From: Synergistes sp.
Lineage (GTDB): Bacteria; Synergistota; Synergistia; Synergistales; Synergistaceae
Reading direction: 5' to 3'
DNA length: 40,657 nt
Assembly: GCA_017537925.1 (NCBI GenBank)
Contig: JAFYJW010000061.1
Location: forward strand, 76,660-117,316
Shown one piece after another: positions 25,523 through 32,107 of this stretch. The translations under genes and the position numbers were made by a program. The notes beneath the pieces were generated by a model, which ran no database searches, was not told where the DNA came from, and worked only from the letters and a program-made list of their open reading frames with translations. Position 1 is the stretch's first letter, and the number at the start of each line of letters is the position of its first letter.

Positions 25523-25560
25523 ATAAAGCCCCGGGAGCTGATCGGCAGCAGCCCGGGGCA
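25523..25560 (-). terminator. Terminator of the MerR-controlled operon
   Basis: On the minus strand GCCCCGGG (25552-25559) pairs with CCCGGGGC (25528-25535), followed by TTTAT. It lies just below the cyclophilin-like stop codon. Confidence 0.75.
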
Positions 25561-25579
25561 TATTTGTCTTTCGCTCATT

Positions 25580-26098
25580 CTATCGTTGTTTCAGTGAAAA
25601 AGTGACTGTCACGTATCCTTTGCCGAGAATCTCTTTCAACTCATCCTGTGAGAGCTGCTGCACTTTTCCGAGGCGGGTGAAGCTCCAGCTGTTAACGTCA
25701 TAATATATCGTGATCTGGTCCCCCTGATATAAGATAACGTCACCCGGTTCGGTGGTGATGCGTTCATCATTCCGCGGCAGCGTTCTGCCAAGCGGCCCTA
25801 CCTTTTCAAAATTGCCGTAATCGTGCATTTCCACCGTGATATCGCTCTTCCGCAGCGCTTCGATAAAAGCTTCGGCGGAAGAATTCTTTTCCGGCCGAAT
25901 CGAAAGGCTCTTGCCGTTTACATACGCGCAGATGACCGCAGCTGGCGCGGACTGTGACGCCTGCAGCCCGGTTTTGCTTTGTACCGCCGCCGATGCTTCC
26001 GGCCTGCTGTATCCGGCAAAGAGAATCACCGGCAAGACGATAAGAAGCAGCAGAAGAATCAGGTTTTTCCCTTTACAGGATGGCCTTTCCGAACTCAT
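25580..26098 (-). CDS. Exported cyclophilin-like fold protein
   Basis: A 172-residue protein with an N-terminal membrane or signal helix (NLILLLLLIVLPVILFAGY, about 10-28) and then a cyclophilin-like domain: ICAYVNGKSLSIRPEKNSSA, a HDYGNFEKVGPLGRTLPRND loop, TTEPGDVILYQGDQITIYYD and a final strand. These proteins resemble the AF0070-like cyclophilin-type fold rather than a true prolyl isomerase, since the catalytic Arg-Phe pattern is not apparent. The start ATG 26098 has AAGGAGG 6 nt before it. It overlaps the flavodoxin gene by 26 bases, so the pair is translationally coupled. It is the last gene of the hydrolase-flavodoxin operon. Function unknown. Confidence 0.82.
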   Translation of the reverse strand: MSSERPSCKGKNLILLLLLIVLPVILFAGYSRPEASAAVQSKTGLQASQSAPAAVICAYVNGKSLSIRPEKNSSAEAFIEALRKSDITVEMHDYGNFEKVGPLGRTLPRNDERITTEPGDVILYQGDQITIYYDVNSWSFTRLGKVQQLSQDELKEILGKGYVTVTFSLKQR

Positions 26099-26615
26099 AG
26101 GCTTCCTCCTTCTCATCCGTTTTTTCGTTTGCCTCGCCGGGTTCGGATATGCCTCCGCAGAAGAGAGAGCCCGCAAGCACTGCCTTCTCAAAGCAGTCTA
26201 CCCACCCCTGCAAGCCTGTAACAGTTTTCTCCGGCGTGGTATCTTCGTCCTCGGTAGCTGTGGAAAGCAGATATACCCTGCGGAATTTATAGTCCGCGGG
26301 ATAAAGAGGATTCATCCGGTCAAGCAGCGTCTTCATCTGGCCGCTCATCCCGTAGTAATAAACAGGCGTGGCAAACACCAGCGTATCTGCGTTTTTTACT
26401 TTCTCCGCTATTGATACTGCGTCGTCGTTCAGCACACATTTCTGCGTATTCTGGCAGGCAAGGCAGCCGATGCAGAATCTTATCTCCTTCCCTTTGAGGC
26501 TGATATGCTCGACTTCATGCCCCGCATCCTTTGCTCCTGCGATAAGCCGCTCAGAAAGGATATCCGAATTGCTCTCCGCCCTGAGGCTGGTGGTGATGAC
26601 AAGTACTTTGCTCAT
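26073..26615 (-). CDS. Flavodoxin-like NAD(P)H-dependent FMN reductase family protein
   Basis: A 180-residue flavoprotein of the NADPH-dependent FMN reductase/iron-sulfur flavoprotein group. The phosphate loop ITTSLRAESNSDILSERLI (about 8-26) binds FMN. Cysteines lie in IRFCIGCLACQNTQKC (about 46-61), a compact Cys motif like that of the iron-sulfur flavoproteins, so a 4Fe-4S cluster may be present. PVYYYGMSGQMKTLLDR (about 84-100) is the second flavin loop. The ribosome site AAAGGAGC precedes ATG 26615, 13 bases below the hydrolase stop. It is part of an operon under the MerR-type promoter, which suggests a reductive stress response. Confidence 0.9.
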   Translation of the reverse strand: MSKVLVITTSLRAESNSDILSERLIAGAKDAGHEVEHISLKGKEIRFCIGCLACQNTQKCVLNDDAVSIAEKVKNADTLVFATPVYYYGMSGQMKTLLDRMNPLYPADYKFRRVYLLSTATEDEDTTPEKTVTGLQGWVDCFEKAVLAGSLFCGGISEPGEANEKTDEKEEAYEFGKAIL

Positions 26616-26628
26616 GGACTTTGCTCCT

Positions 26629-27630
26629 TTACTTCAGGTACTCGTTGAAAAATGCTTCGATCTTATCAAACGGAATTACGTCAAACTTATAATATAAGTC
26701 GGTATGGACCGCCCCGGGAATGATCATCAGTTCCTTATTCTCCGGGCAGGGATTGCCGTCCATCATGGCGGCGTAGGCGTCCCTGCTGAAATAGCAGGAA
26801 TGCGCCTTTTCACCGTGAATCATCAGAACGGCGCTGCGAATCTCATTGCTGTACTTCAGAATGGGCTGGTTTAGGAAACTGATGCATCCTGTCACATTCC
26901 AGCCGCCGTTGCCTCCGACGCTGCGCTTGTGATACCCGAGAGGTGTGCGATAGAACTCCGCGTAGTCCTTCATAAACTGCGGGGCGTCCTCACTCAGCTT
27001 ATCGGGATCCGGCAGACCGCCTCCCGGCTTATATCCGCCGTTTCTGTAATCCTCGGTGCGCTGTGCATTCATCGCTGTTTTCTTCGCATAGCGGACTTCT
27101 TCGCTGTCCTCGCTGTCGTAATAGCCGTTTGCGTTCACACGGCTCATATCGTACATAGTGGATGTGACTGCGGCCTTGATGCGGGTGTCGATGGCCGCTG
27201 CATTCAAAGCCATGCCGCCCCAGCCGCAGACGCCTATGATGCCGATGCGCTCCGGATCGACATTATCCTGAACGGAAAGGAAGTCCACCGCTGCCTGGAA
27301 GTCCTCGGTATTGATATCCGGCGAAGCCATATAACGGGGAGTACCGCCGCTCTCGCCGGTAAAGGAGGGATCGAACGCTATCGTAAGGAATCCCCTTGCC
27401 GCCATTTCCTGAGCATATCTGCCCGAGACCTGCTCCTTCACCGCGCCGAAGGGACCGCAGACCGCGATGGCAGGGAGCTTCCCTTCCGCATTTTTCGGGA
27501 CAAACATATCCGCCGCAAGCGTTATACCGTAGCGGTTAACAAAAGTTATCTTGCAGTGGCAAACCCTTTCATCCCTCGGGTATGTTTTATCCCATTCCTG
27601 TGTCAGTTTGAGCTCTTCCGTTTTTAACAT
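26629..27630 (-). CDS. Alpha/beta hydrolase with a cysteine nucleophile
   Basis: A 333-residue alpha/beta hydrolase of the dienelactone hydrolase-like type. The oxyanion region is AIAVCGPFGAVKEQ (about 55-68), the nucleophile elbow IIGVCGWGGMALN has Cys135 in place of Ser, the acid is in the late strand (about 270-290) and the His is in IIPGAVHTDLYYK near 310. The Cys elbow (GxCxG) is that of dienelactone hydrolases and of some metal- or thiol-linked hydrolases. Start: ATG 27630 with GGAGG about 10 nt before it; TTG 27636 is an alternative. It is the first gene of the operon read from the MerR-type promoter. Substrate unknown. Confidence 0.88.
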   Translation of the reverse strand: MLKTEELKLTQEWDKTYPRDERVCHCKITFVNRYGITLAADMFVPKNAEGKLPAIAVCGPFGAVKEQVSGRYAQEMAARGFLTIAFDPSFTGESGGTPRYMASPDINTEDFQAAVDFLSVQDNVDPERIGIIGVCGWGGMALNAAAIDTRIKAAVTSTMYDMSRVNANGYYDSEDSEEVRYAKKTAMNAQRTEDYRNGGYKPGGGLPDPDKLSEDAPQFMKDYAEFYRTPLGYHKRSVGGNGGWNVTGCISFLNQPILKYSNEIRSAVLMIHGEKAHSCYFSRDAYAAMMDGNPCPENKELMIIPGAVHTDLYYKFDVIPFDKIEAFFNEYLK

Positions 27631-27676
27631 ATTCAATGATCCTCCGTATATAGCGATTGTTTTTTATGTCAAGCCG

Positions 27677-27719
27677 TAATACAATAAAATTGTATTACCT
27701 AAACCTGACTTTAGGTCAA
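27677..27719 (-). promoter_or_regulatory. MerR-type promoter with two dyads
   Basis: On the minus strand TTGACC (27714-27719) and TACAAT (27689-27694) are separated by 19 bp, the hallmark of MerR-activated promoters. The spacer contains the dyad ACCTAAA-N6-TTTAGGT (27697-27716). A second, perfect palindrome TAATACAAT-AAA-ATTGTATTA (27677-27697) overlaps the -10 and start region. The adjacent divergent merR gene is the likely controller. Confidence 0.85.
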
Positions 27720-27750
27720 TGGTTATTTCACAAATACAGGAGAAATTACT

Positions 27751-28188
27751 ATGTACACGATAGGACAGATCTCTGAGATGTTCGGTATTCCTATATCGAC
27801 GCTCCGCTACTATGATAAGGAAGGCCTCTTTCCCAAAATTGAGCGTCAGTCCGGAATACGCAGATTCAGTGAGACGGAAGTCGAGACGCTTCGCATAATC
27901 GAGTGCCTGAATGCATCAGGGCTTGGGATAAAGGACATCAAACAGTTCATGGAGTGGACTACGGAAGGAAGCGCGACCTATGCCAGGCGCAGGCAGCTGT
28001 TCGAGAAACGAAAAGCCGCTGTGGAAGATGAGATTCGCCGGCTTCAAAAAACGCTTGATATGCTGAAATACAAATGCTGGTATTACGAAACAGCCATCCG
28101 GGACGGAAACGAAGATAGAATCAGCGCAATGCTGCCGGACAGGCTTCCTCCCGAGATACAGAAACTGTACGATCACGGGCGCAGCTGA
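27751..28188 (+). CDS. MerR-family transcriptional regulator
   Basis: A 145-residue MerR protein, divergent from the hydrolase operon it likely activates. The N-terminal winged HTH reads MYTIGQISEMFGIPISTLRY, then YDKEGLFPKIERQSGIRRFS, followed by a dimer coiled coil (about 85-118, RRRQLFEKRKAAVEDEIRRL). The C-terminal effector part (about 118-145) has no His or Cys cluster; one Cys in KCWYYE (about 110) is the only candidate for thiol sensing. The ligand is thus unclear, but an electrophile or reductive stress signal would match the operon (Cys hydrolase and flavodoxin). The ribosome site is a weak GGAGAA. Confidence 0.92.
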   Translation: MYTIGQISEMFGIPISTLRYYDKEGLFPKIERQSGIRRFSETEVETLRIIECLNASGLGIKDIKQFMEWTTEGSATYARRRQLFEKRKAAVEDEIRRLQKTLDMLKYKCWYYETAIRDGNEDRISAMLPDRLPPEIQKLYDHGRS

Positions 28189-28273
28189 AAAATACCTCGG
28201 TTCGTCTTATTAATATAATGATCACGACTTGTCAGCCTGCGGCAGACCGCACTGTATTGAATCATGTCTGAAT

Positions 28274-28325
28274 CTGTTTCGCAAAATCAGTTTTTTTTCA
28301 AAAGCGCGAAATAGAAAGCGCGGGG
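28274..28325. repeat. Dispersed intergenic repeat, copy 2
   Basis: Near-identical to 25395-25445. The inverted pair is CTGTTTCGC (28274-28282) with GCGAAATAG (28306-28314), one base less perfect than copy 1. Confidence 0.8.
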
Positions 28326-28475
28326 AGTGTTGAATACCTTGCGTAGTGAGCGGCGACTCCGGTCTTTCACGTCATAATGTATCATGCCGGGCGGAAGGTC
28401 CCGTGCGTGACTGTGTGATAGCACATATGATAATGACCGGATTTTTGTTTTACCTATTGAGCTAATCATAAAAGT

Positions 28476-28509
28476 GGTGATAAAATAAAGTCTACTTTAA
28501 ATCAGCACC
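28476..28509 (+). repeat. Conserved two-stem hairpin, copy B
   Basis: An inner stem TAAAG/CTTTA around TCTA sits inside GGTG/CACC just upstream of the ATPase gene's ribosome site (GGAGG). It matches copy A at 23927-23960 with compensating inner-stem changes. Confidence 0.7.
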
Positions 28510-28524
28510 ATTTGGAGGTTTCAT

Positions 28525-29751
28525 ATGGATTACATCAAACGGGATCTGGAAAGAAAATTCCTTCATATGAGCTCCGCTTTTAAAACCGTCATGGTCACAG
28601 GCGCCAGGCAGGTCGGCAAATCTACTATGCTCAAACACCTTGCCGAAGGTCAGAACAGAACGTATGTGACAATGGACGATACGCAGCTTCGCAATTTCGC
28701 ACGTACTGAGCCAAAGCTGTTTTTGCAGACCTTTCAGCCGCCGATCCTTATAGATGAAGTGCAGAAAGCGCCTGAACTTTTCGAAGAGATCAAGATTCTT
28801 TGCGATAACAGCGACGAGCGCGGACAGTTCTGGCTAACGGGCTCTCAAAGTAAAAAATTGGTGAAAAAAGCCGGGGATTCTCTTGCCGGGCGCATATGCA
28901 TCCTGAAGATGTACAGCCTCTCCGCAAGAGAAAAACTTGGCGTCGAACCGGCAGATGAGTTAGAGTTTTCGCTGAAGTCCCTGACGGCCAGGCAAAAGCT
29001 TTTTCCCGCAAACAATATCGTGACCACTTTTGATAATATCTGGCGGGGCGGCCTTCCAGACGTACAGGAGAAGGACGAGGAGCAGCTCGGCGAGTATTTC
29101 AATTCCTATATCGAGACTTATCTGATGCGCGACGCAGTGGACGATTACGGAATCGCCGACACGGAAGCGTTCCGGAGATTCCTGCGCGCGTGCGCGGCGT
29201 TTGCCGGGCAGCTCGTAAATTACAATGACATCGGAAGCTCTGCCGGGGTTTCCGGTGTGACAGCGAAAGATTGGGTAAGAATCCTCCAATCCATGGGTAT
29301 CGTATTCCTTTTAGAACCGTATGCCTCAAACGAATTGAAGCGTCTTGCCAAAACGCCCAAGCTCTATTTCTGCGATACGGGCTTCTGCGCCTACCTCTCC
29401 TCATGGACGTCGAGGAGTGTTCTGATGAACGGCGCCGCAAGCGGGCATTATTACGAAAATTATGTGATCAGCGAGCTCCTGCGCAATTACGCATACGGGA
29501 AGTCCAAAGTCAATCTCAATTTCTATCGGGACAGCAAAATGAAAGAGATAGATCTGATCATCGAAGAAAACGGCGTCCTTCACCCGGTCGAGATCAAGAA
29601 GAGCGCTTCTCCGGACAGGATCGCGCTCAAAGCCTTTTCAGTCCTGAAAAGTTCGGAGCGTCAGGCGGGGACCGGCGCTGTGATCTGTATGTCGGATACG
29701 GTGCTTCCGCTTGATGAAAACAATTTAATTTTGCCGTCATGCATCATTTGA
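28525..29751 (+). CDS. AAA_14/DUF4143 ATPase
   Basis: A 408-residue ATPase of the AAA_14 plus DUF4143 type, widespread in anaerobes and of unknown role. The Walker A GARQVGKST (26-34) and Walker B PILIDEVQKAP (74-84, Asp77 and Glu78) are intact, with sensor TGSQ near 112. The C-terminal DUF4143 half contains YETYLMRDAVDDYGIADTEA-like helices, then LSSWTSRSVLMNGAASGHYY, ENYVISELLRN and a restriction-endonuclease-like FYRDSKMKEIDLI, then HPVEIKKSASPD, i.e. a PD-(D/E)xK-like E-x-K core. GGAGG lies upstream of the ATG. A deleted copy is present at 23978-24112. Related genes often sit in repeat-rich, mobile-looking positions. Confidence 0.92.
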   Translation: MDYIKRDLERKFLHMSSAFKTVMVTGARQVGKSTMLKHLAEGQNRTYVTMDDTQLRNFARTEPKLFLQTFQPPILIDEVQKAPELFEEIKILCDNSDERGQFWLTGSQSKKLVKKAGDSLAGRICILKMYSLSAREKLGVEPADELEFSLKSLTARQKLFPANNIVTTFDNIWRGGLPDVQEKDEEQLGEYFNSYIETYLMRDAVDDYGIADTEAFRRFLRACAAFAGQLVNYNDIGSSAGVSGVTAKDWVRILQSMGIVFLLEPYASNELKRLAKTPKLYFCDTGFCAYLSSWTSRSVLMNGAASGHYYENYVISELLRNYAYGKSKVNLNFYRDSKMKEIDLIIEENGVLHPVEIKKSASPDRIALKAFSVLKSSERQAGTGAVICMSDTVLPLDENNLILPSCII

Positions 29752-29777
29752 CCGGAATTATGCAATATCGGCAGGAA

Positions 29778-29802
29778 CAGCGGGCGGAAAATCCGCCCGC
29801 TG
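29778..29802. terminator. Hairpin after the AAA ATPase gene
   Basis: CAGCGGGCGGA pairs with TCCGCCCGCTG (11 bp) around AAA. There is no T-run on either side, so termination is probable but not certain. Confidence 0.5.
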
Positions 29803-29855
29803 ATGAATAATGCCAAAGATATGGGACACGGTTCCCGGGCAACAGTGCGGCTGAT

Positions 29856-30239
29856 TTACGGTATCAGCTCATAAAAGCTGCACGGCATTATATCCATTCT
29901 TGCAATCAATCCATTTTCAGAACGTTTTGCAGTCAGGCAGCCCGGCTCTATATCAGAACCTTGCTGGTCAAGCACCAAACAGGGTTTCCCGGAGCCTTTA
30001 ATATGCATTATCTTAGTCTTGATTACAACATTGTGTCTTTTAAATGTCTGGATCTTGCCTGCGATGTATTCAACGTACTCATTTGCGGAAGTCATTTCAG
30101 CTAACACAAAAAAGGAGCTATACCTAAAATCAGGTTCCATATGACATTGAATATCCTCTGAAGTGTATTCACTGTACATTTTCCCTATTTTGCGCAAAAA
30201 CTCCTCCTCGCTGATGGGAACAAAGTCCTGTCCTGGCAC
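29856..30239 (-). pseudogene. Probable out-of-frame 3' part of the upstream paralogue
   Basis: A 127-residue frame that begins with GTG 30239, without a clear ribosome site, and overlaps the end of the gene at 30185-31048. Upstream of the GTG the same frame continues readably (ADNSQTESAEVPGQDFVPIS) back to a TAA at about the point where the other frame loses sense. This pattern is what a one-base indel near the A-rich run before AATAATGG (about 30277) would give. If so, the original protein was about 400 residues long. The fragment itself has no known domain (a small alpha+beta unit with SSFFVLAEM and NVVIKTKIMHI strands). A separate small gene cannot be excluded. Confidence 0.5.
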
Positions 30240-31048
30240 TTCGGCGCTCTCTGTTTGAGAATTGTCGGCCTGCCATTATTTTCCTCTGTATCGAGCAATT
30301 CGTCCTGCGACAATTCTGACGGATCTCCATCCATGTAACGATACGATGACGACGCCACTAATTTTGGCGTATCACATATACTCGTATCATATATCAGTAT
30401 TTTCCAATATCCAGATCTTTCCGGCTCTTTTTTTCCCGGCACAATTTTATAATACGAGTAATCCTCGAAACGTTTAAAGATAGAAACGTCAAGGCCTTCG
30501 CGCATCGTTAAAGGCAGGTACTTTTCCTTACCCAGACGGCCGCCGTAGGCCATCAAAACAAGCCAGCAGTATACGGTACTTCTGGACATATACTCATCAA
30601 AGCCGGCAGCAAAATCAATCTCTTCGAAAATGGTTTCCTGTTCTACAACTAAATTCGGATCCCCGCCATTCTCCATGAAAAGCCGCATCAGTCTCGGCGC
30701 AAGTCCTTCCGGGTAATCTATGTACCAAATGATATTCATTGCACAGGAAGTATCACTGTCCGCAAGAACATTGGGATCATAGCCTTTGGAGAAGAGATAC
30801 TGCATTATCTTATAAATATTGCTGGTGACCGTTTTATCCTCCACAAGTGCTTTAAGATCATCCCCGTAAGTATATTGTTCACTAAAGGAGCACTCATCTA
30901 ACAGATCATATGCGATCTTGGACAGTTCTTCTTTCGTTATGGAATAATTGGCGAAGATCTTGTCCGCCGCGTCGTATCTCGGCGGAACGGCAAGTAATGC
31001 TTCTTCTATTTTTTGCGCCTGTTCCGAGAGTTTTGTTTCTTTATACAT
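30185..31048 (-). CDS. Unknown protein, tandem paralogue 2
   Basis: A 287-residue protein of a family I do not recognise. The N-terminal 230 residues parallel the tandem paralogue at 31148-31900 almost end to end. The pattern (SKGYDPNVLADSD, LFMENGGDPNLVVEQ, then a following helix) looks like degenerate ankyrin-type helical repeats. The conserved tail FKRFEDYSYYKIVPGKK and a beta segment (GYWKILIYDT) follow, then SSYRYMDGDPSELSQDEL. The last about 25 residues look out of frame and may be a frameshift artefact (see 29856-30239). Good RBS AAGGAGGT. Cytoplasmic, probably a protein-interaction or immunity-like protein; function unknown. Confidence 0.7.
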   Translation of the reverse strand: MYKETKLSEQAQKIEEALLAVPPRYDAADKIFANYSITKEELSKIAYDLLDECSFSEQYTYGDDLKALVEDKTVTSNIYKIMQYLFSKGYDPNVLADSDTSCAMNIIWYIDYPEGLAPRLMRLFMENGGDPNLVVEQETIFEEIDFAAGFDEYMSRSTVYCWLVLMAYGGRLGKEKYLPLTMREGLDVSIFKRFEDYSYYKIVPGKKEPERSGYWKILIYDTSICDTPKLVASSSYRYMDGDPSELSQDELLDTEENNGRPTILKQRAPKCQDRTLFPSARRSFCAK

Positions 31049-31147
31049 ACCGTATACCTCCTTCCTTAAATGGCGGTTTTTCCGCCCGCTGACGGATTTT
31101 ACGATCAGTATATCTGCAGAAACTAAGGGGCGACATTGCCGGAAGCA

Positions 31148-31900
31148 TTATTCCACTATACCTTCCCCGCGGCAAAGCCCGCGAAATGCCCAGTGTAAAT
31201 ACGATGACGTTGCCACTAATCGCGGCGGTTCTTCCACATCTGCCGTATAAAATATGAGCATTTCCCAACCGTGAAGTTCGCCTGGAACATCTTTTTCCGG
31301 TACTATCTTATAATAAGCATAATCCTCGAAACGCTTAAAGATACTGACGTCAAGGCCATCATGCATTGTAAGAGGCAGGTATTTCTCCCTGCTCACACGT
31401 CCTCCGTAGGCCATTAAAACAAGCCAGCAATATACGAAACTTCTGAACATATACTTATCGAAGGCAACAGCAAATTCGACCTCTTCAAACACGGGTATCC
31501 CTTCTACTACTAAATTCGGATCCCCGCCGTTTTCCATGAAAAGCCGCATCAGTTTCGGTGCAAGTCCTTCCGGGTAAACCAAAAAAGGAATAGTACCCAT
31601 TGCGCACCCATCATCCACTACCACATTGGGTTCATAGCCTTTGGAAAAGAGATATTGCATGACTCTATAAATATTGCTGGTGACTGTATTTTCATCTATA
31701 AGTGTTTTAATATCATCCCAGTAATCGGACTGCTCATTTAAACACTCGTGTAACAGGTCACATGCAATCTTAGCCAGTTCTTCTTTCGTTATGGAATAAT
31801 CGGCGAAGATCTTGTCCGCCGCGGCGTATCTCGGCGGAACGGCAAGCAATGCTTCTTCTATCTTTTGCGCCTGTTCGGAAAGTTTTGTTTCTTTATACAT
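31148..31900 (-). CDS. Unknown protein, tandem paralogue 1
   Basis: A 250-residue protein and the tandem duplicate of 30185-31048, sharing the same start (MYKETKLSEQAQKIEE) and most of the length. Ankyrin-like turns (KGYEPNVVVDDG, NGGDPNLVVEGI) stand at the same positions. The C-terminus diverges after VATSSYLHW and may be truncated. RBS GGGGGAT lies 5 nt before the ATG. It is downstream of rtcB on the same strand but separated by about 200 bases with two palindromes, so it probably has its own promoter. No function is proposed. The two copies differ at many codons, which points to an old duplication. Confidence 0.75.
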   Translation of the reverse strand: MYKETKLSEQAQKIEEALLAVPPRYAAADKIFADYSITKEELAKIACDLLHECLNEQSDYWDDIKTLIDENTVTSNIYRVMQYLFSKGYEPNVVVDDGCAMGTIPFLVYPEGLAPKLMRLFMENGGDPNLVVEGIPVFEEVEFAVAFDKYMFRSFVYCWLVLMAYGGRVSREKYLPLTMHDGLDVSIFKRFEDYAYYKIVPEKDVPGELHGWEMLIFYTADVEEPPRLVATSSYLHWAFRGLCRGEGIVE

Positions 31901-31959
31901 GCTGCATCCCCCATTTCCCGATTCGCCGCAATCAACACTGCAGATGTTTTCGGCGTCGG

Positions 31960-31986
31960 CAGTTGCCGCAAAATTTGCGGCAACTG
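31960..31986. repeat. Perfect 13-bp inverted repeat downstream of rtcB
   Basis: CAGTTGCCGCAAA and TTTGCGGCAACTG flank a single centre base. No T-run adjoins it, so it may be an operator or an mRNA hairpin rather than a terminator. Confidence 0.7.
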
Positions 31987-32060
31987 AACGTCCGCTATTT
32001 AAACAATTTTGCCCTCTTTATCTTACACGGGAAGGCGTCACCGACTGACTTCGTCATGAA

Positions 32061-32081
32061 CTGTTGCATTTTTTGCAACAG
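32061..32081. repeat. Inverted repeat CTGTTGCA-TTTTT-TGCAACAG
   Basis: Arms of 8 bp around five T. A similar palindrome lies within the RhuM-Fic gene (13791-13815). The surrounding minus strand reads NPAVAKNATVHDE, which resembles the RhuM segment there, but this is short. Confidence 0.5.
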
Positions 32082-32107
32082 CTGGATTGCGCGCTTATTT
32101 GATCAGG

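Larger units (their letters stand above)
25166..25579. other. Intergenic stretch holding a dispersed repeat and a terminator
   Basis: About 414 bases. It contains repeat copy 1 (25395-25445) and the terminator of the hydrolase operon (25523-25560). Otherwise no gene is supported. Confidence 0.55.
28189..28524. other. Intergenic stretch with a dispersed repeat and a hairpin
   Basis: About 336 bases. It holds repeat copy 2 (28274-28325) and hairpin copy B (28476-28509). No other gene is supported. Confidence 0.55.
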
